From Apus apus (lineage: Eukaryota; Chordata; Aves; Apodiformes; Apodidae): a DNA stretch of 64,000 bases. The stretch is taken from positions 178,130,274-178,194,273 of the forward strand of contig NC_067282.1 of the NCBI RefSeq assembly GCF_020740795.1, read 5' to 3'. Below the pieces are notes generated by a model. That model saw only the letters and a list, made by a program, of their open reading frames with translations, was not told the DNA's origin and made no database searches. Position numbers and translations under genes: made by a program. This document shows, in pieces, positions 35,545-54,100 of this stretch. Numbering within the stretch: the stretch's first letter is position 1; every line of letters begins with the position of its first letter.

Positions 35545-35900
35545 GTGGCAGCGCAGGGCTGGGTAAGGCCTGCACCTGCTGGGGCTGGGCTGGTGGGGAG
35601 GCAGCAGAGCCAGCGCTGGCCAGGACTGAGGATTGGCTGGCAGGCTGTGTGCCTGGCACCACCACACATCCCAGGGAAGGGCAGTGGACACAGCCACCTG
35701 ACCTGCGCTCACTGCTGCACACCTAAAAGTCATTTGCTAGGTAAGGGCAAGCACTGCTATGCCAGCTTTTCTGCCTTATCTTTGAGTTTGCAGCAGCAAT
35801 TCCGAGGAGAGAAAAAAAAAAAAAAAGCTGTAATCTTGTTTTACATCCTGTTAAATAGAAGTATAAAAGCAGGCTGCTCAGTCCCTGCTGTAAGGAGAAT
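35545..35900 (+). promoter_or_regulatory. Candidate LSMEM1 promoter (TATA box at 35862-35869)
   Basis: A GC-elevated patch (35545-35730) contains CACCTG E-boxes at 35573-35578 and 35695-35700. It is followed by TATAAAAG at 35862-35869, about 1.08 kb before the first LSMEM1 coding exon. That exon begins after an acceptor AG at 36940-36941, so an upstream non-coding exon is required. A start near 35893 and a donor such as GAG|GTATGG at 36008/36009 would supply one. LSMEM1 expression is reported mainly in striated muscle, so E-boxes would be apt. All of this is inference; the real start could lie elsewhere. Confidence 0.35.
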
Positions 35901-36925
35901 GAGCCCATTGTCAGGAGCGATTTAAGCACTTAGTCTTCTGACTTACTGAAGCTCAGTATTTATTCAGCAAAAAAATGTATCTCAGAATAAGAGAAATGTT
36001 ACCTGGAGGTATGGTTTCTTTCTTCAATAATTACAGAGGGAGTTTTCAGTGATCAGTGTAGTGATCTAAGATGCCTAGTTAGAGAATCTGCATCTCCTTA
36101 TTGCCAGGACTGTTAAGGAATAATGTGCAATTCACAGAGGAGCCTGCTTTACATATTGCTTCTTCTTTATATATAATTTCTCCTCAGAACTTACTTTATA
36201 CAAACAATGAGTTCATGCACCCAGACTTTGCAGAGAAGCTGCTGACTGGGCATCACCAAGTGCTGTTTTTTGAATCAAGGAGTACTAGTCAAAGAAAAGG
36301 CTTTGCCATCAGGCTTTAATTTGTCCAAAACTCGAGTTTATGCAGAGTAGAACCACATTAGAAGATAATGTTTTGCTCCATTTTTTACAAACAATAACTT
36401 CATAGTGATATCCTAAGGTGTATAAGCAGACTCATATTCTTGCTGCTAATCTCCTACATCTGTACCTGCTTTTTCTGTCCTATCTCTGAATTTTTTGTTG
36501 CTGAAAGCAGAGGACCTGAGTGACATCCTTCCTGGTAGTGTTAGTGAAGGTTTGCTCTCACTGTGACCAGGATATCACCCATCATCTTACCAAGTACTCG
36601 CCAAACAGAAAGGGTTGTACGACTAAATAACTAACATTCAAATAAATGCTGGAGCTGGTCAAACAGATTTTTCTTTATCTCTTTCTCCACACACACATGC
36701 ACATGCACAAACATAATGTAGAAATGAAATCTTATACTCAAAGATCTCCAAGAAGAAACAGGTGCAATGTACTGAGTTACCCTTGCCTTCAAGATCTAGT
36801 AAATACGCTGGTCCTTCCGATCCCTTTATTTTAAAGGTAGTTAAGGCTGCTCAGCACTTCCTTGGAACAGGACACCAACTGTTGCCACTTATTTCCTGTA
36901 TCCATGTTTTAATTTACCTTTTTAA

Positions 36926-44169
<7,244 letters not shown>

Positions 44170-44376
44170 AAGTCCCTGGAGAAAAGATCTGCTTTGGAAT
44201 GAGATTCAGCATATTCATGTATTCATATTTTCACATATGGCATACGGGTTACTTAAACATTCTGATATGGTCACTGGAGCATTGGAAAATCCAGCTGAAT
44301 GAACAATCTTTAAAAACATTATTTTATCCTGTTTTATGTGAATATAGGTTTTGAAAACTAAGTCCATCTGATTTAC

Positions 44377-44710
44377 AATAAACAATGGATTGTCAAGAAT
44401 TTTGGGCATGAGTTCCAGATTCTCTATGCATTGTAAATTGCAGGACTAAGGTCTTAGTTTTACTTTAAATGTGAGTGAAAAATCACAGAAAATAGTGATT
44501 TCTATTCATATGATTCCAGCATGACTTTGTTCACTTAGTCATTCTCCTGTTCCTTTGGAACAAGTTTTGTGTTTGCTTCTCTATTATTTGTATTTAAGGA
44601 TAACTTTAGATTCCATAACTTATAAATAAATCCAGTTCTACCACGGAGTTTGTTGGTTTTCCTTTCTGTGCGTTTAAATTGACTTACTACTTCTTTTGTG
44701 AAAAAATAAA
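44377..44710 (+). terminator. LSMEM1: LSMEM1 candidate poly(A) signals
   Basis: AATAAA hexamers lie at 44377-44382, 44635-44640 and 44705-44710, that is 208, 466 and 536 bases after the stop. Any could end the transcript. The second is followed by a TTTGTTGGTTTTCC stretch, a plausible downstream GU-rich element. Confidence 0.5.
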
Positions 44711-47108
44711 CTTCAGTAAAAAACCCCTCTTCTGTAATATGCCATACTCAGCCCAAATTTGTTCCAACTGAAAGTAGGTGTCCTGTTGTCTTACATGGCA
44801 AGTGGGTTTAGAGGACTCCGTCTGGTAATACCCATCTCATAGCAATGCCAGTACATTGTACTCAGTATCTGCTGCCATTATCTGGGTGAAGGCCAAGTGT
44901 CTATAAAGTGATGTGAGGAAAATACTACATGTTCTTGTACTCTTTGCTATAGTTGCTGTTGGCCACTATCAGAGAAGGACCAGGTGAAATCTGGTCTGGA
45001 CCTTCACGTTTTTAAAATGGAACTTGTCAGATGGTGAAAGCAGAAGGTAACACCTTCTCACTCTGACTTTCCACAGCTGTGGAGACTGAGAACCAAAAGT
45101 GTGATCACATAAGGCACTGGTGGGAAGCTTTGTAATGTTAGTATTCAAAACCTTCCACTTGTACATGTTAAAAGGCCATCTCCATTATCAATAAATAAAT
45201 TGGCTACTCCCATCACAACAGTGCAATGGCAGCTAACATTATGGAGTATCTCCAACATCTTCTCTTTTACTTTGAGTTCCCTCTCTCATCCAATGCTTTC
45301 TTATCTCTTCTGGACAATTTTACAGAAAAAAGTAATAAAAGTCGAAGATGTGCATTGTAGTCTCCTTTTGCAGAATGAATGATCCTCTCTGTCCTTTCTG
45401 TGTTGACTACTTCATTGTCTGCAACAGAGTGAAGAAGTAGGTCCACAAATCTTTATTAGTATTGCTCTACTTGGATTCACCCACCAGTTCTGTTCCTGCT
45501 ATTAGGAGTGCTTTGCTTTACACCTGTGTTTTATACCTTCTTTCTATTTCTTGATTTTTCTTTTCCTGATATATTACTGTCAAGTCATTCACATAAAAAT
45601 TGTCATGTTGGTCTTCAGAATTTATTACTCCTACTGTTAATTCCCAGCTGCAGTTGTAATTATCTCCTCTAAACATCACAAGTGGCAATTACAAAGATGA
45701 CTTTAATATAACTAACAGGGAATGATAAAAGTAAGTGTAGGATAAGCTCTAAGGAAAGAAAGCCTAAAAGCCCAACCCAAGTATCTTTCTGTAAATGCTG
45801 TTAAATGATGAAAGAAAAAAATATCACAAGACTAAAAACATGACACTCGCAGAGTAGTTCCTCTATTCTTCTCCAAGCTGTCAGCTGCTTTTTAGTGACA
45901 GTGTTAAGCTCTCAACTCTCCCACTCATCTTGTAGCTACTGTAACTGCTTTGAAGCTCCTGTGGTGCACACACACATCTGTACTTGTTAGCCAGGGAGAA
46001 ACAACTCTAGTACTTGGCACTCTGTACATCTCAACCACATGGATTTGTACAACTCTTGTTGTAATTGCAGTTATCAGAGCAGTCTGTGCTCCAATAAAAA
46101 CTGGCACCAATAGTCAATTTTTACAGCAGGAGACCGTAAACAAAATCTGTGCTACAGCAACAGTCCCCAAATAAATTAAAGCTTCCTCATCTATCTCATC
46201 TCGTCCTGCATATCTCTTGATCTAGTTATTCAATCAGTACACATAAGGAACCCACCTTTTTTGTCCCTAATCTTGATTAGAAGTGTTGGGGTTTTTTTCA
46301 CTCCATGCTTTAAACCTGCAAGGTGCCAAGTACCCTCAGCTGTCACAGACTTCAGACCAGCTGGGGCCTAACAATGTGCAGGTGTGCTCAGTATCACACA
46401 GGACTGAGGCCCTGAGTCATCCTTTTCACATTGAATCACTTCTTCACTTCTAGTGATCAATAACTAAGGTCAGTGACTGAAAAAGTGCAAAGGTCCAAAG
46501 GCCTTTGCTCCTTAGGCCCATGCTTTTAGCACTGCTGACTCATGGGGCAGCACTGCAAATGGCTGCTTATGGCTTCTCAGCTCAAGTTACCAATGTTGAC
46601 TTACAGCGCTTAGAACTGCTGCCCTGTGAGACCAGAGCAGGGCTGAGAGGGCTGCTTTGACAGCAGAGTGCTACAACCAATTCACCCCCACTTTCTGGAG
46701 TACCTCCCTAAACAGAAGCAAGCACCATCTACTTCAGGGGAACATTTATTTCTAATATGCTGACAGTGAAATAGTCCCAAACAAACCAATACTTGACTCT
46801 TGAAATCTTCTACAAGCTTGACCGTAAAGTGAATTTCAGCTCATTTCAGAGCTCCATTATCTTCCTTTTAAATAAACAGCTAAGTGACTAGTAAACTCCA
46901 AGCTCCAACCGCATGTGGCATAATCTCTGTGCTGTACCTGGATGTTCCAATGTCTCCTCTAAACATGGGTAAGATCTCTGTTCTTGTATGGCTGCACATC
47001 TCAGGACCCTGTGCAATGCCTGGTACCACAATAAACAAGAGAAGGAAGGTGATTTGATAGTCATAGCTTCTTCTTACAGTAGTCACAGCCATTCTCCTCA
47101 GTAGTACT

Positions 47109-47186
47109 GCTTCACAGAAGCACAGAGTGGTCCAGGTTGGAAGGGACCTCTGAAGATCATCTAGTCCACCCCCCCTGCTAGAGATT
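47109..47186 (-). mobile_element. CR1 3' tail fragment, antisense
   Basis: CAGAGTGGTCCAGGTTGG, AAGGGACCTCTGAAGATCAT and CTAGTCCACCCCCCCTGC follow the CR1 3' end in reverse orientation. Only about 75 bases remain, a severe 5' truncation of the kind common for this family. Confidence 0.85.
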
Positions 47187-49177
47187 CCTTCCTTTTACTT
47201 GCAGGCTATAGAGGTATTTCTCCAAAGGAATTTGCTTTTTTTGCTCTGAGTCTACTGTAAATAAAAATGATGCAAAAGGGTTCAGACTTAACATGCCATT
47301 GACACTCCTCTCTCTCAACAGCTGCAACTACTATCATTACTGAAATGACAGCTTGACTTCAGATCTTCTGCTGAATAAATATGGAAAATATTAGAGAGAT
47401 CCTAGTAAGCAAGGAGAAACACCTAGAAGATTTAACCAAGAAATTATCGTCAGCGTCCATCAAAGGCATCATGGTGCCAGCCTGCCAGTCCCTGCAATGT
47501 TGGCTGAATCTTTAGGTCATTAGGTAACATCAACAGACAAAACAGTCTTTTCCTCTGGTTGCTAAGAATTTCACTCCTTTGTTCCAGATATTCACAACAG
47601 TCCATGTTCTTGTTAAGCCAAAACCATCAAACTGTATCTGACTGTGAAACTAGTCAGTAAAGGGGGATTTTGAGAGGCAATCAAATCCATGCTTTTTTTA
47701 CTGAAACTGACAAATGCTTGGCCATTCAGATTCTAAAATATTTAAATGAGGGACCTTACACAAATCTAGTGCTTAACTAATCACATGGTTATTTTTTTTC
47801 TTGAAAGCTAAATAAATTTTCCCTATTAAAATTTAAGCCCATTGTTACCTTCCAGTTTTCCAGTTATTTTATATTACACTAACCCTGCAAAGCAATTTTA
47901 CCCTTAAGAATGATTTTTCACCCTCTGAGATACCTGGAATTTTAATACAACGCTTACTCTTAAACTCCAGTAAGAGTTCAGTTCATGTGTGTCATTCACT
48001 GGTAACAAAACAATGCTGAGCACAGGGAAAAAACAATAATGATGTGTTTATTCTGAATTTGGAAAAAAGAGAAAATTCCTGAAGTGGCAAAAGGATTGTC
48101 ACAAGTTTTGTTAGACCACATGCTCTCAAAGGTGATGAGCTGTGTGTTGCCTACAATCCATGCTGTTCAGGAACACTAAATGCGATGTCAAGGTATTTGC
48201 AAAATGAGCGGAGTGGAACAGCATTGAACAAAGCAGGAGTACTGTCAGAACTAGAATTATCTGAAAAACAAAATCCCATTTCATGGGGTTTTGAAGTCTT
48301 TGAAGACCCAATATTTACTTTCGTTCTACAGATGCATTGTCTTGTAGAATTACACATGAAAATGCCTATAAATACACATTTTCTGACACAAAAGTCCAAG
48401 TTTTCTTATTAATTTCACCTCTATCACTGGAGTTTCTGCTCTGGGATTCAGAACCTACCCCACTGGAAATGGCAGCAAAGCAATGTGCTCCATGAAAGCA
48501 TTAGCCCTTCGAAAGTGTTTATTTAGACAAAAAAATCTCAGCCAGCTCTAATTAGAACTCTGATTAAGCAACATCTAGATAGAACAAATGCCAAATAGCA
48601 ACTAAAAATTGGATTTATATTTTGACTTGTAACTGAAAATCATCTGTCTGAGAAGATGCTTAACTTGATCTTCTTATAGGTTGTTACTGTAATTTAGCTT
48701 GGAAGATGTTGGTGCATAATGAAAGTTGGATCCAAACCTTAGATCTCAGCCCAGTGCCACTGGGATTAAGGGAACTGTTCAATTAAGAAAAAGCCCATTT
48801 GGTTCATGTTGCTGTTCTTATTTTCCTGACAGATTAACAAGAATACTGAGATTTAAAGAGAGGGACAGAGAGAATGAATGTACTGTCATTGCCTCTGGGA
48901 TACGTAAGAAACAGTAACACTATATCCAAAGAGGTTAGTCTATTTGAGAAAAAGTTCAATCGTAGAATTCAATAAAAGGTTTTTACAGACTGTTTCCTAT
49001 CCTTTCTCTGGTTTCTGGGCCACTCTTCAGCAATCAAAATGCTGTCCACGACTCACTGATCAGCCAGCAAAACCCTTGAATGGTAATGAGAACCTTCCAG
49101 TAGAGACAGTCACAGCACAGTGCTGCTGCTAATTTATCACTGTGAGGCAAACTGCATCACACACAAGGGTGAAAGGA

Positions 49178-49217
49178 CAATTTAAAAATCGATTGCCTGC
49201 CAATTTAAAAATCTATT
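49178..49217. repeat. Short AT-rich direct repeat
   Basis: CAATTTAAAAATCGATT (49178-49194) and CAATTTAAAAATCTATT (49201-49217) are direct copies differing at one base, 23 bases apart, followed by AATGATTATGG. The ATTA and TAAT cores look like homeodomain sites, but this is motif-level only. Confidence 0.6.
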
Positions 49218-50019
49218 AATGATTATGGGTTTGCTTTTTAAGTTCTGCACTGCTCATTTAATCTTAATATCTTCTTCACCACATAAATGACTTTGGAAAA
49301 TGGAGCTTGTCTACAAGGTGACACAAAATTTTGAAACTCACAGACACCCTTTGCTCCTCAGCAAAAGTTCCAATAGTGCTTTAGTGTTTTGGGTTTTTTT
49401 GTGGTTTTTATTATTTTTTTTTTCCTGAGAGGAACATGAAGCATTTTCTTTAGAAGACCTCTCCCTGAGTACTCAAAATCACATAGGTAGATATGTAGGT
49501 GATAATATATATTTTTTTATTATTATTTTTCAACAGATGATGTGACATGGATTCTAGTTCTTTTTGTGTGTCATCAGTCACTGTCTGACTTCCATCCTGG
49601 AGCAAGCTTAAATAACTAGATAATGGAGAAAAAATTTGCTCCCCGTAAACTAGAAATAAAAAGGACAGAATTTAATTATATTATTTTAAATAGAATTTTA
49701 GGAGTTTTTTGTTTTGCTTTTTAAAAAAACAGATAGTCAACCAACCTATGGTAGAGTCGAAAGAAACCTTCCTTGGAAATGCTTCTTGTAGATGCTCACC
49801 TGTAAGATTTTGTTCAGATTGGTTTGCCTGAGCTGCTATGTTGATCCCAAGCAGCTCGTTACACTTCTTGTTTGGCACAGATATTTTAAGTGAATGTAGT
49901 CAAGTGACTTTAAAAAAGAACTCCCTGAGGCCCTTGTTTTTAGGGGCAGTTTTGAACTACATTCAGCTTCAGAAAAAAAGTCCTCAGCAGCAGGAGGATC
50001 CCTTGCAATCTACAGCAAG

Positions 50020-50150
50020 TGAGTCAGCTCGCTGAACTGCAGGGGGAGTGAATGAAATCTACCGAACTGATTCAGCATCTATAAATACAGACTGACTGAC
50101 TCACTTATGCCTCCTCCTTGAGAAACAGTGGTCATAACAAGACATCAAGG
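50020..50150 (+). promoter_or_regulatory. Promoter-like segment: AP-1 sites, TATA box and splice donor
   Basis: TGAGTCA (50020-50026, followed by GC) and TGACTCA (50097-50103) are consensus AP-1 sites. TATAAATA lies at 50080-50087. About 30 bases past it a transcript would start near 50110, and a strong donor, CAAG|GTAAGCC, falls at 50149/50150, so a short non-coding first exon is possible. No matching downstream coding exon was found, so if real it could start a lncRNA or an exon lying beyond the window. The second AP-1 site lies downstream of the TATA box, which is unusual. Confidence 0.35.
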
Positions 50151-50559
50151 TAAGCCATAAAACAGCAAACGTCCCCGTGTTTTGCTGAATACTCTTCATG
50201 TTTTTGTGTCTTCCCCAGTAACTTACCACCAGTCTGAGAGGGTGCTTCAAGGTCTTTACTCAAGCACCTCGGCCGAGGGAAGCAGAAACCACCAGTCAGT
50301 TTGGACATACCCTGGCCGGCCTGTTGAAAACATGTCACCTTCCTACTTCTATGTTCACAGTGCTTGCCCAGGGCCTGAGAATGTGAAGCTATTTTTGCTG
50401 CCAACACCAGAGAGAGCTGCCATTTACTAAAACTTTGCAGCCTCTGCAGTGAAGGGAAGCCTGCTGGCAATGGACAACAGGCCGTAGCAAACCAGAAGGT
50501 GGCTGTTCCTATAAAACGCAGCTTGATTTCCACAGGCTGCGTTCTAGGCGGCTGGCACC

Positions 50560-51110
50560 GCTCTCTTTTCACCTCTCACCTTTTGCTGCCGCCGCTCACA
50601 CCGCCCCGCGGCCTCCCCGCCTGGCCCGGCCCAACCTGGGCCTGCCCTGCCTGGGCCTGCCCGCCCGGGCCTCCCCGCCGGGCCGAGGCCGCCCCCGGGC
50701 TCCGCCGGGCCGAGGGTGACCCCTGGCGGCCGCCGCCCGCACCCGAGGGCCCGCCCGGCAGCGGGGGTAGGCGGGCGGGCCTGGCGGCCACGGGGAGGAA
50801 GGGGAGCGGCGCTGGGGGCAAGTCCCTTGAGAAGGAGGGTCCCCGGCAGCGCAGCTGCTGCCCGGCGAGCCCTGGGCACCGCAGCAGGGTGGTGCGAGGG
50901 GAAAGAGCGCGGAGGGAGGCGGTACAAATTCAGAGACCCAAATTCAGAGAGCGTTGCTCGCCGGGCTGGGAAGGGCGGGGCAGGGGCAGGGGCAGGGCTG
51001 GGAAGGGCAGGGCTGGGAAGGGCAGGGCTGGGAAGGGCAGGGCAGGGCAGGGCCCGGCAGGGCAGGGCCCGGCAGGGGCGGCCCACGGGCACGGGCGGTA
51101 CCTCCCAAGT
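50560..51110. promoter_or_regulatory. CpG island with no assigned gene
   Basis: A sharply bounded GC-rich, CpG-rich stretch in otherwise AT-rich DNA, 6.4 kb after LSMEM1. It resembles the IFRD1 island in composition and shares the GGGGCA triple repeat (50977-50998 here, 21026-21047 there). Long open frames on both strands are compositional. No TATA box or recognisable exon follows on either strand, so direction is unknown. It may be the promoter of an unannotated transcript or a regulatory island. TMEM168, the next gene by synteny, is transcribed toward this region from further right in human, so this is unlikely to be its promoter. Confidence 0.6.
50986..51075. repeat. 15-bp G-rich minisatellite, six units
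   Basis: Units of 15 bases run without gaps: a diverged first unit (50986-51000), GGAAGGGCAGGGCTG twice (51001-51030), GGAAGGGCAGGGCAG (51031-51045), and GGCAGGGCCCGGCAG twice (51046-51075). The + strand has dense G-tracts of three or more separated by short loops, a strong G-quadruplex candidate. Confidence 0.85.
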
Positions 51111-51129
51111 GTCGGGTGTGGAGATGCAT

Positions 51130-54100
51130 GAAACGCCTCCGTGTGCTTAAGCTTTTCCAAAGGGCACTGCTGCTCCAAGTTGGCTGTCGGAAAAGCTTGG
51201 TTTTCTTCAATGGCTCTCTTTTTTCCTCTACTTTTTAATTTATTTATTCCCTCTGCCAGGACAGCAGTCATGCCATTTTAACGCGGTTTTATTTTATATG
51301 TTGCTATTTTGATGAAAATTGTTGTGTACTTGCTAGGCTTACATACGGAGAAAGAACAAGGAAGTCTGGCAAAAGAAGCTGATCAAAAGCATTAATTCAA
51401 AAAAGAAGTATGAATGTAGTAGTGAAACATTTCCTATTAGTATTTCCAGTCCAGCCCTACTGTCTCTATTATCCTCGGTCTGCCAAGCTACTTTGCTGTG
51501 TACTACAACGGTACACCCAGGGGCTCCTGATAAAATCAAGTATAAAAAGGAATTAACATAAGCATCTTTTGAAGTGTTCCTGAGTGTTTCAGTGTCCCCT
51601 TTCACTGCAAACGTGGCAGCCTTTCAGGAGAAGAGGGAAGACCAACCACCAAGTTGAAGTCGTAACTCTTCTGCCCTGGGGAGGGAAGGAAGGGACAATG
51701 GGCGCATGAGGCCTCTGCCAGAGGAGGAAGATAGATGGGGTGGGGATGTCTGACAAGTCAGCCCCAAAACATGGACCTCTTAAAGATCTGCCGATGTAGG
51801 GCAGAGCTGGGTTGGGGACTGTCACAGAGGAACTTTAGCCCATCTTGGAGGTGGGAGGGTGGGCCATTTTCAGGTCAGTGGAACCTGTTGTGAGCATTCC
51901 TGGGGAAGGGTCAGTGGTGGCCCCTGTGAACCTGTGAAATGCAGCCCCTGCCTGGGGGTAAATGAGGCAGGAGCCAGGGAGACCTGTGTTCAGCATGTGG
52001 CATTTGCCACGCTTGGGAGCTGGGGTTTTCTGAGCAGCTGTTTTCTGAGAGGTGGTTAACATGGATCTCGTTAGTCTGTTCAGCATCATTTTTTCTTCCT
52101 TCAGCTCTGTGATACAATGACATTTTGCCAGTGACTAGAATGGCCATTCACATGCTGATGAAGAACTTATTGTTAAGCCTATTAGAGGATCATTGACATG
52201 GATCATTGACACACTCAAGACATTACTTGGCCAAGGGTTAGGCATATGCATTAATTTGAGGGAGATGTAGGTCTTCTTAAAAGTTATTACAGTGCAAGGG
52301 ACGATTTTATATCTGTGTTCTGTTCACTCATTTTGAGATGGAGAATTTCTTACTCCACTTGAAGAAGCCTTCCTAATACTCTGCAGGGCTAGTAAAGATG
52401 AAGCCATTTATTTGAATAAAAGTCCTCTATTATGCCTTATGGACCAACATTTCCCTTTCCATAAGAACCTGAGATTTGTAGTTTGAATTTCTGTAATCCT
52501 ACAGAAGTAGCTACAGTAGCTGTCCCAATATGATGTTATTATGCACTATTTCCAATCCCAAAGTAGCCCTCGAACTGCCTCTTTCTGCCCTTGCTGGGAG
52601 CAGTTAAATACTCCAGAGTGAACTCTGTGTATTCAAAATTAGTTGGATCTCTCATCACTGAGAGACTGCAGTCTCCTCTCTATTCAGATTTCCTTCTGGG
52701 AGACCTCTGGTCTGGGCCCTGTCCTTGCAGGACAGCTGATGACTGATTGTTCTGAGTGGTGGTCACCTGTTGCAGTTTAAGGCATTTCAAGACAAAGTCT
52801 TATCTCCTTAAAGCTGTTGTTCTGATAGATAAGAAATTTTGACTGGTATTTATACTCAATTTAGCTATCAGTCTTGGCAGAAAATGAAGCATCTTATGGT
52901 AGTTTCCAACAATTTGTGTTGTATAGATTAGTTCTGTTTCTTTCTTAGGTATCTATAAAGCAGTAGGGTTTCTAATTTTGAAATAATTTGCCTCCTGGGG
53001 GGATTCTTTTATGGGTACCACAGGCCATACTTCTCACCTGCTGTTAATTTCTTGCCAGCTAATCATGCACTATATTTTCTTATTCCTTCTGCAAAAACAT
53101 AAACTTCATATGAAAGTCCTAACTCCTGAAAGGTTTACTTGAAACCTTTCCTTTCTCAAGGAAACCTTTCCTTTACCATTTCATGGAAATAGTACAGCTT
53201 TAACAAGTGGCACTGAGAGCTACATTTAAATGCCCTGTTATTTGAGAGCTACAGCCCTCACCTGGGAAACAGGAAGCAATAGCTGAAATTTGCTTAAGCT
53301 GGCCACATGATATCTGAGTGATTGGACAAAGCAGGAGAGGTGAACTAACTCTGCCATTGCCTTTTTTATCCTGTGAAGACCATGATTCATCATATGTGCT
53401 CTAGAAAAAGTGGGCACTGGAGGAGAGACATAAAACCAGCTCATTTCTGGATCCTGACAGGTCGTGACTGTGAACTAGGTGCTAATAGATCATCATTGCC
53501 AGGAGAAGGTATTTAGATGTTCAGAGAAATTTTCTGGTGCCAAGATGTGTCTGCATGCTTCCAATGTTACATGGCAAATTAGATGGAGTTTTGAAGATCT
53601 CATTTTGGAGCAAAGATGAATGAAGTGACAGTTAGCTGGAAAAAAGGTGCTGGAAAAAGCTGTTTCCTCAAACTCAGTCCAAAGGATTAGGAAAATAACA
53701 AAACAGGAGAAGGGTCTCTCAGGATCTCTGTAGCACTTAAATTCCAGTAACTCCCGAAGGTATTATTAAGCCTCTAACTCCTAAAGGTGACTAATTGTCA
53801 TGATGACAGCCTTTTGTAAAGCTACACCTTAATCTCTCCAAGTGTGAAGTGGAGAGAGTAACATTTTCCTGATTCAGAGAACCATTATGGGGATAAACTA
53901 AATACCATGAGTCATCTAATGATAAGAACAAGATAATGACTCTTTTTTTTTCCCTCAGGGAAAAAAAGGCACAGGATTATCTTCAGTGTCATCATTCCAC
54001 CTGGACAATGTCAAAGGAGAGCTTCTTACCCTGTTGGTCTTACCCCTGGCAGTTCACGCTCAGAGCTGGATCTGAAAAGTAATTTATTATTTTCTGATGC

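Larger units (their letters stand above)
44420..49990. other. Intergenic sequence downstream of LSMEM1
   Basis: No coding exon recognised on either strand apart from the LSMEM1 poly(A) region. It holds a short CR1 tail near 47.1 kb, T-rich runs near 49.39-49.44 kb, and a small AT-rich direct repeat at 49178-49217. Otherwise nothing that I can name. Confidence 0.55.

Noticed and set aside
50499-51131. 210-codon + strand frame and 182-codon minus-strand frame in the second CpG island
   Set aside because: Again GC-driven; part of the translation is just the 15-bp minisatellite read as five-residue repeats.
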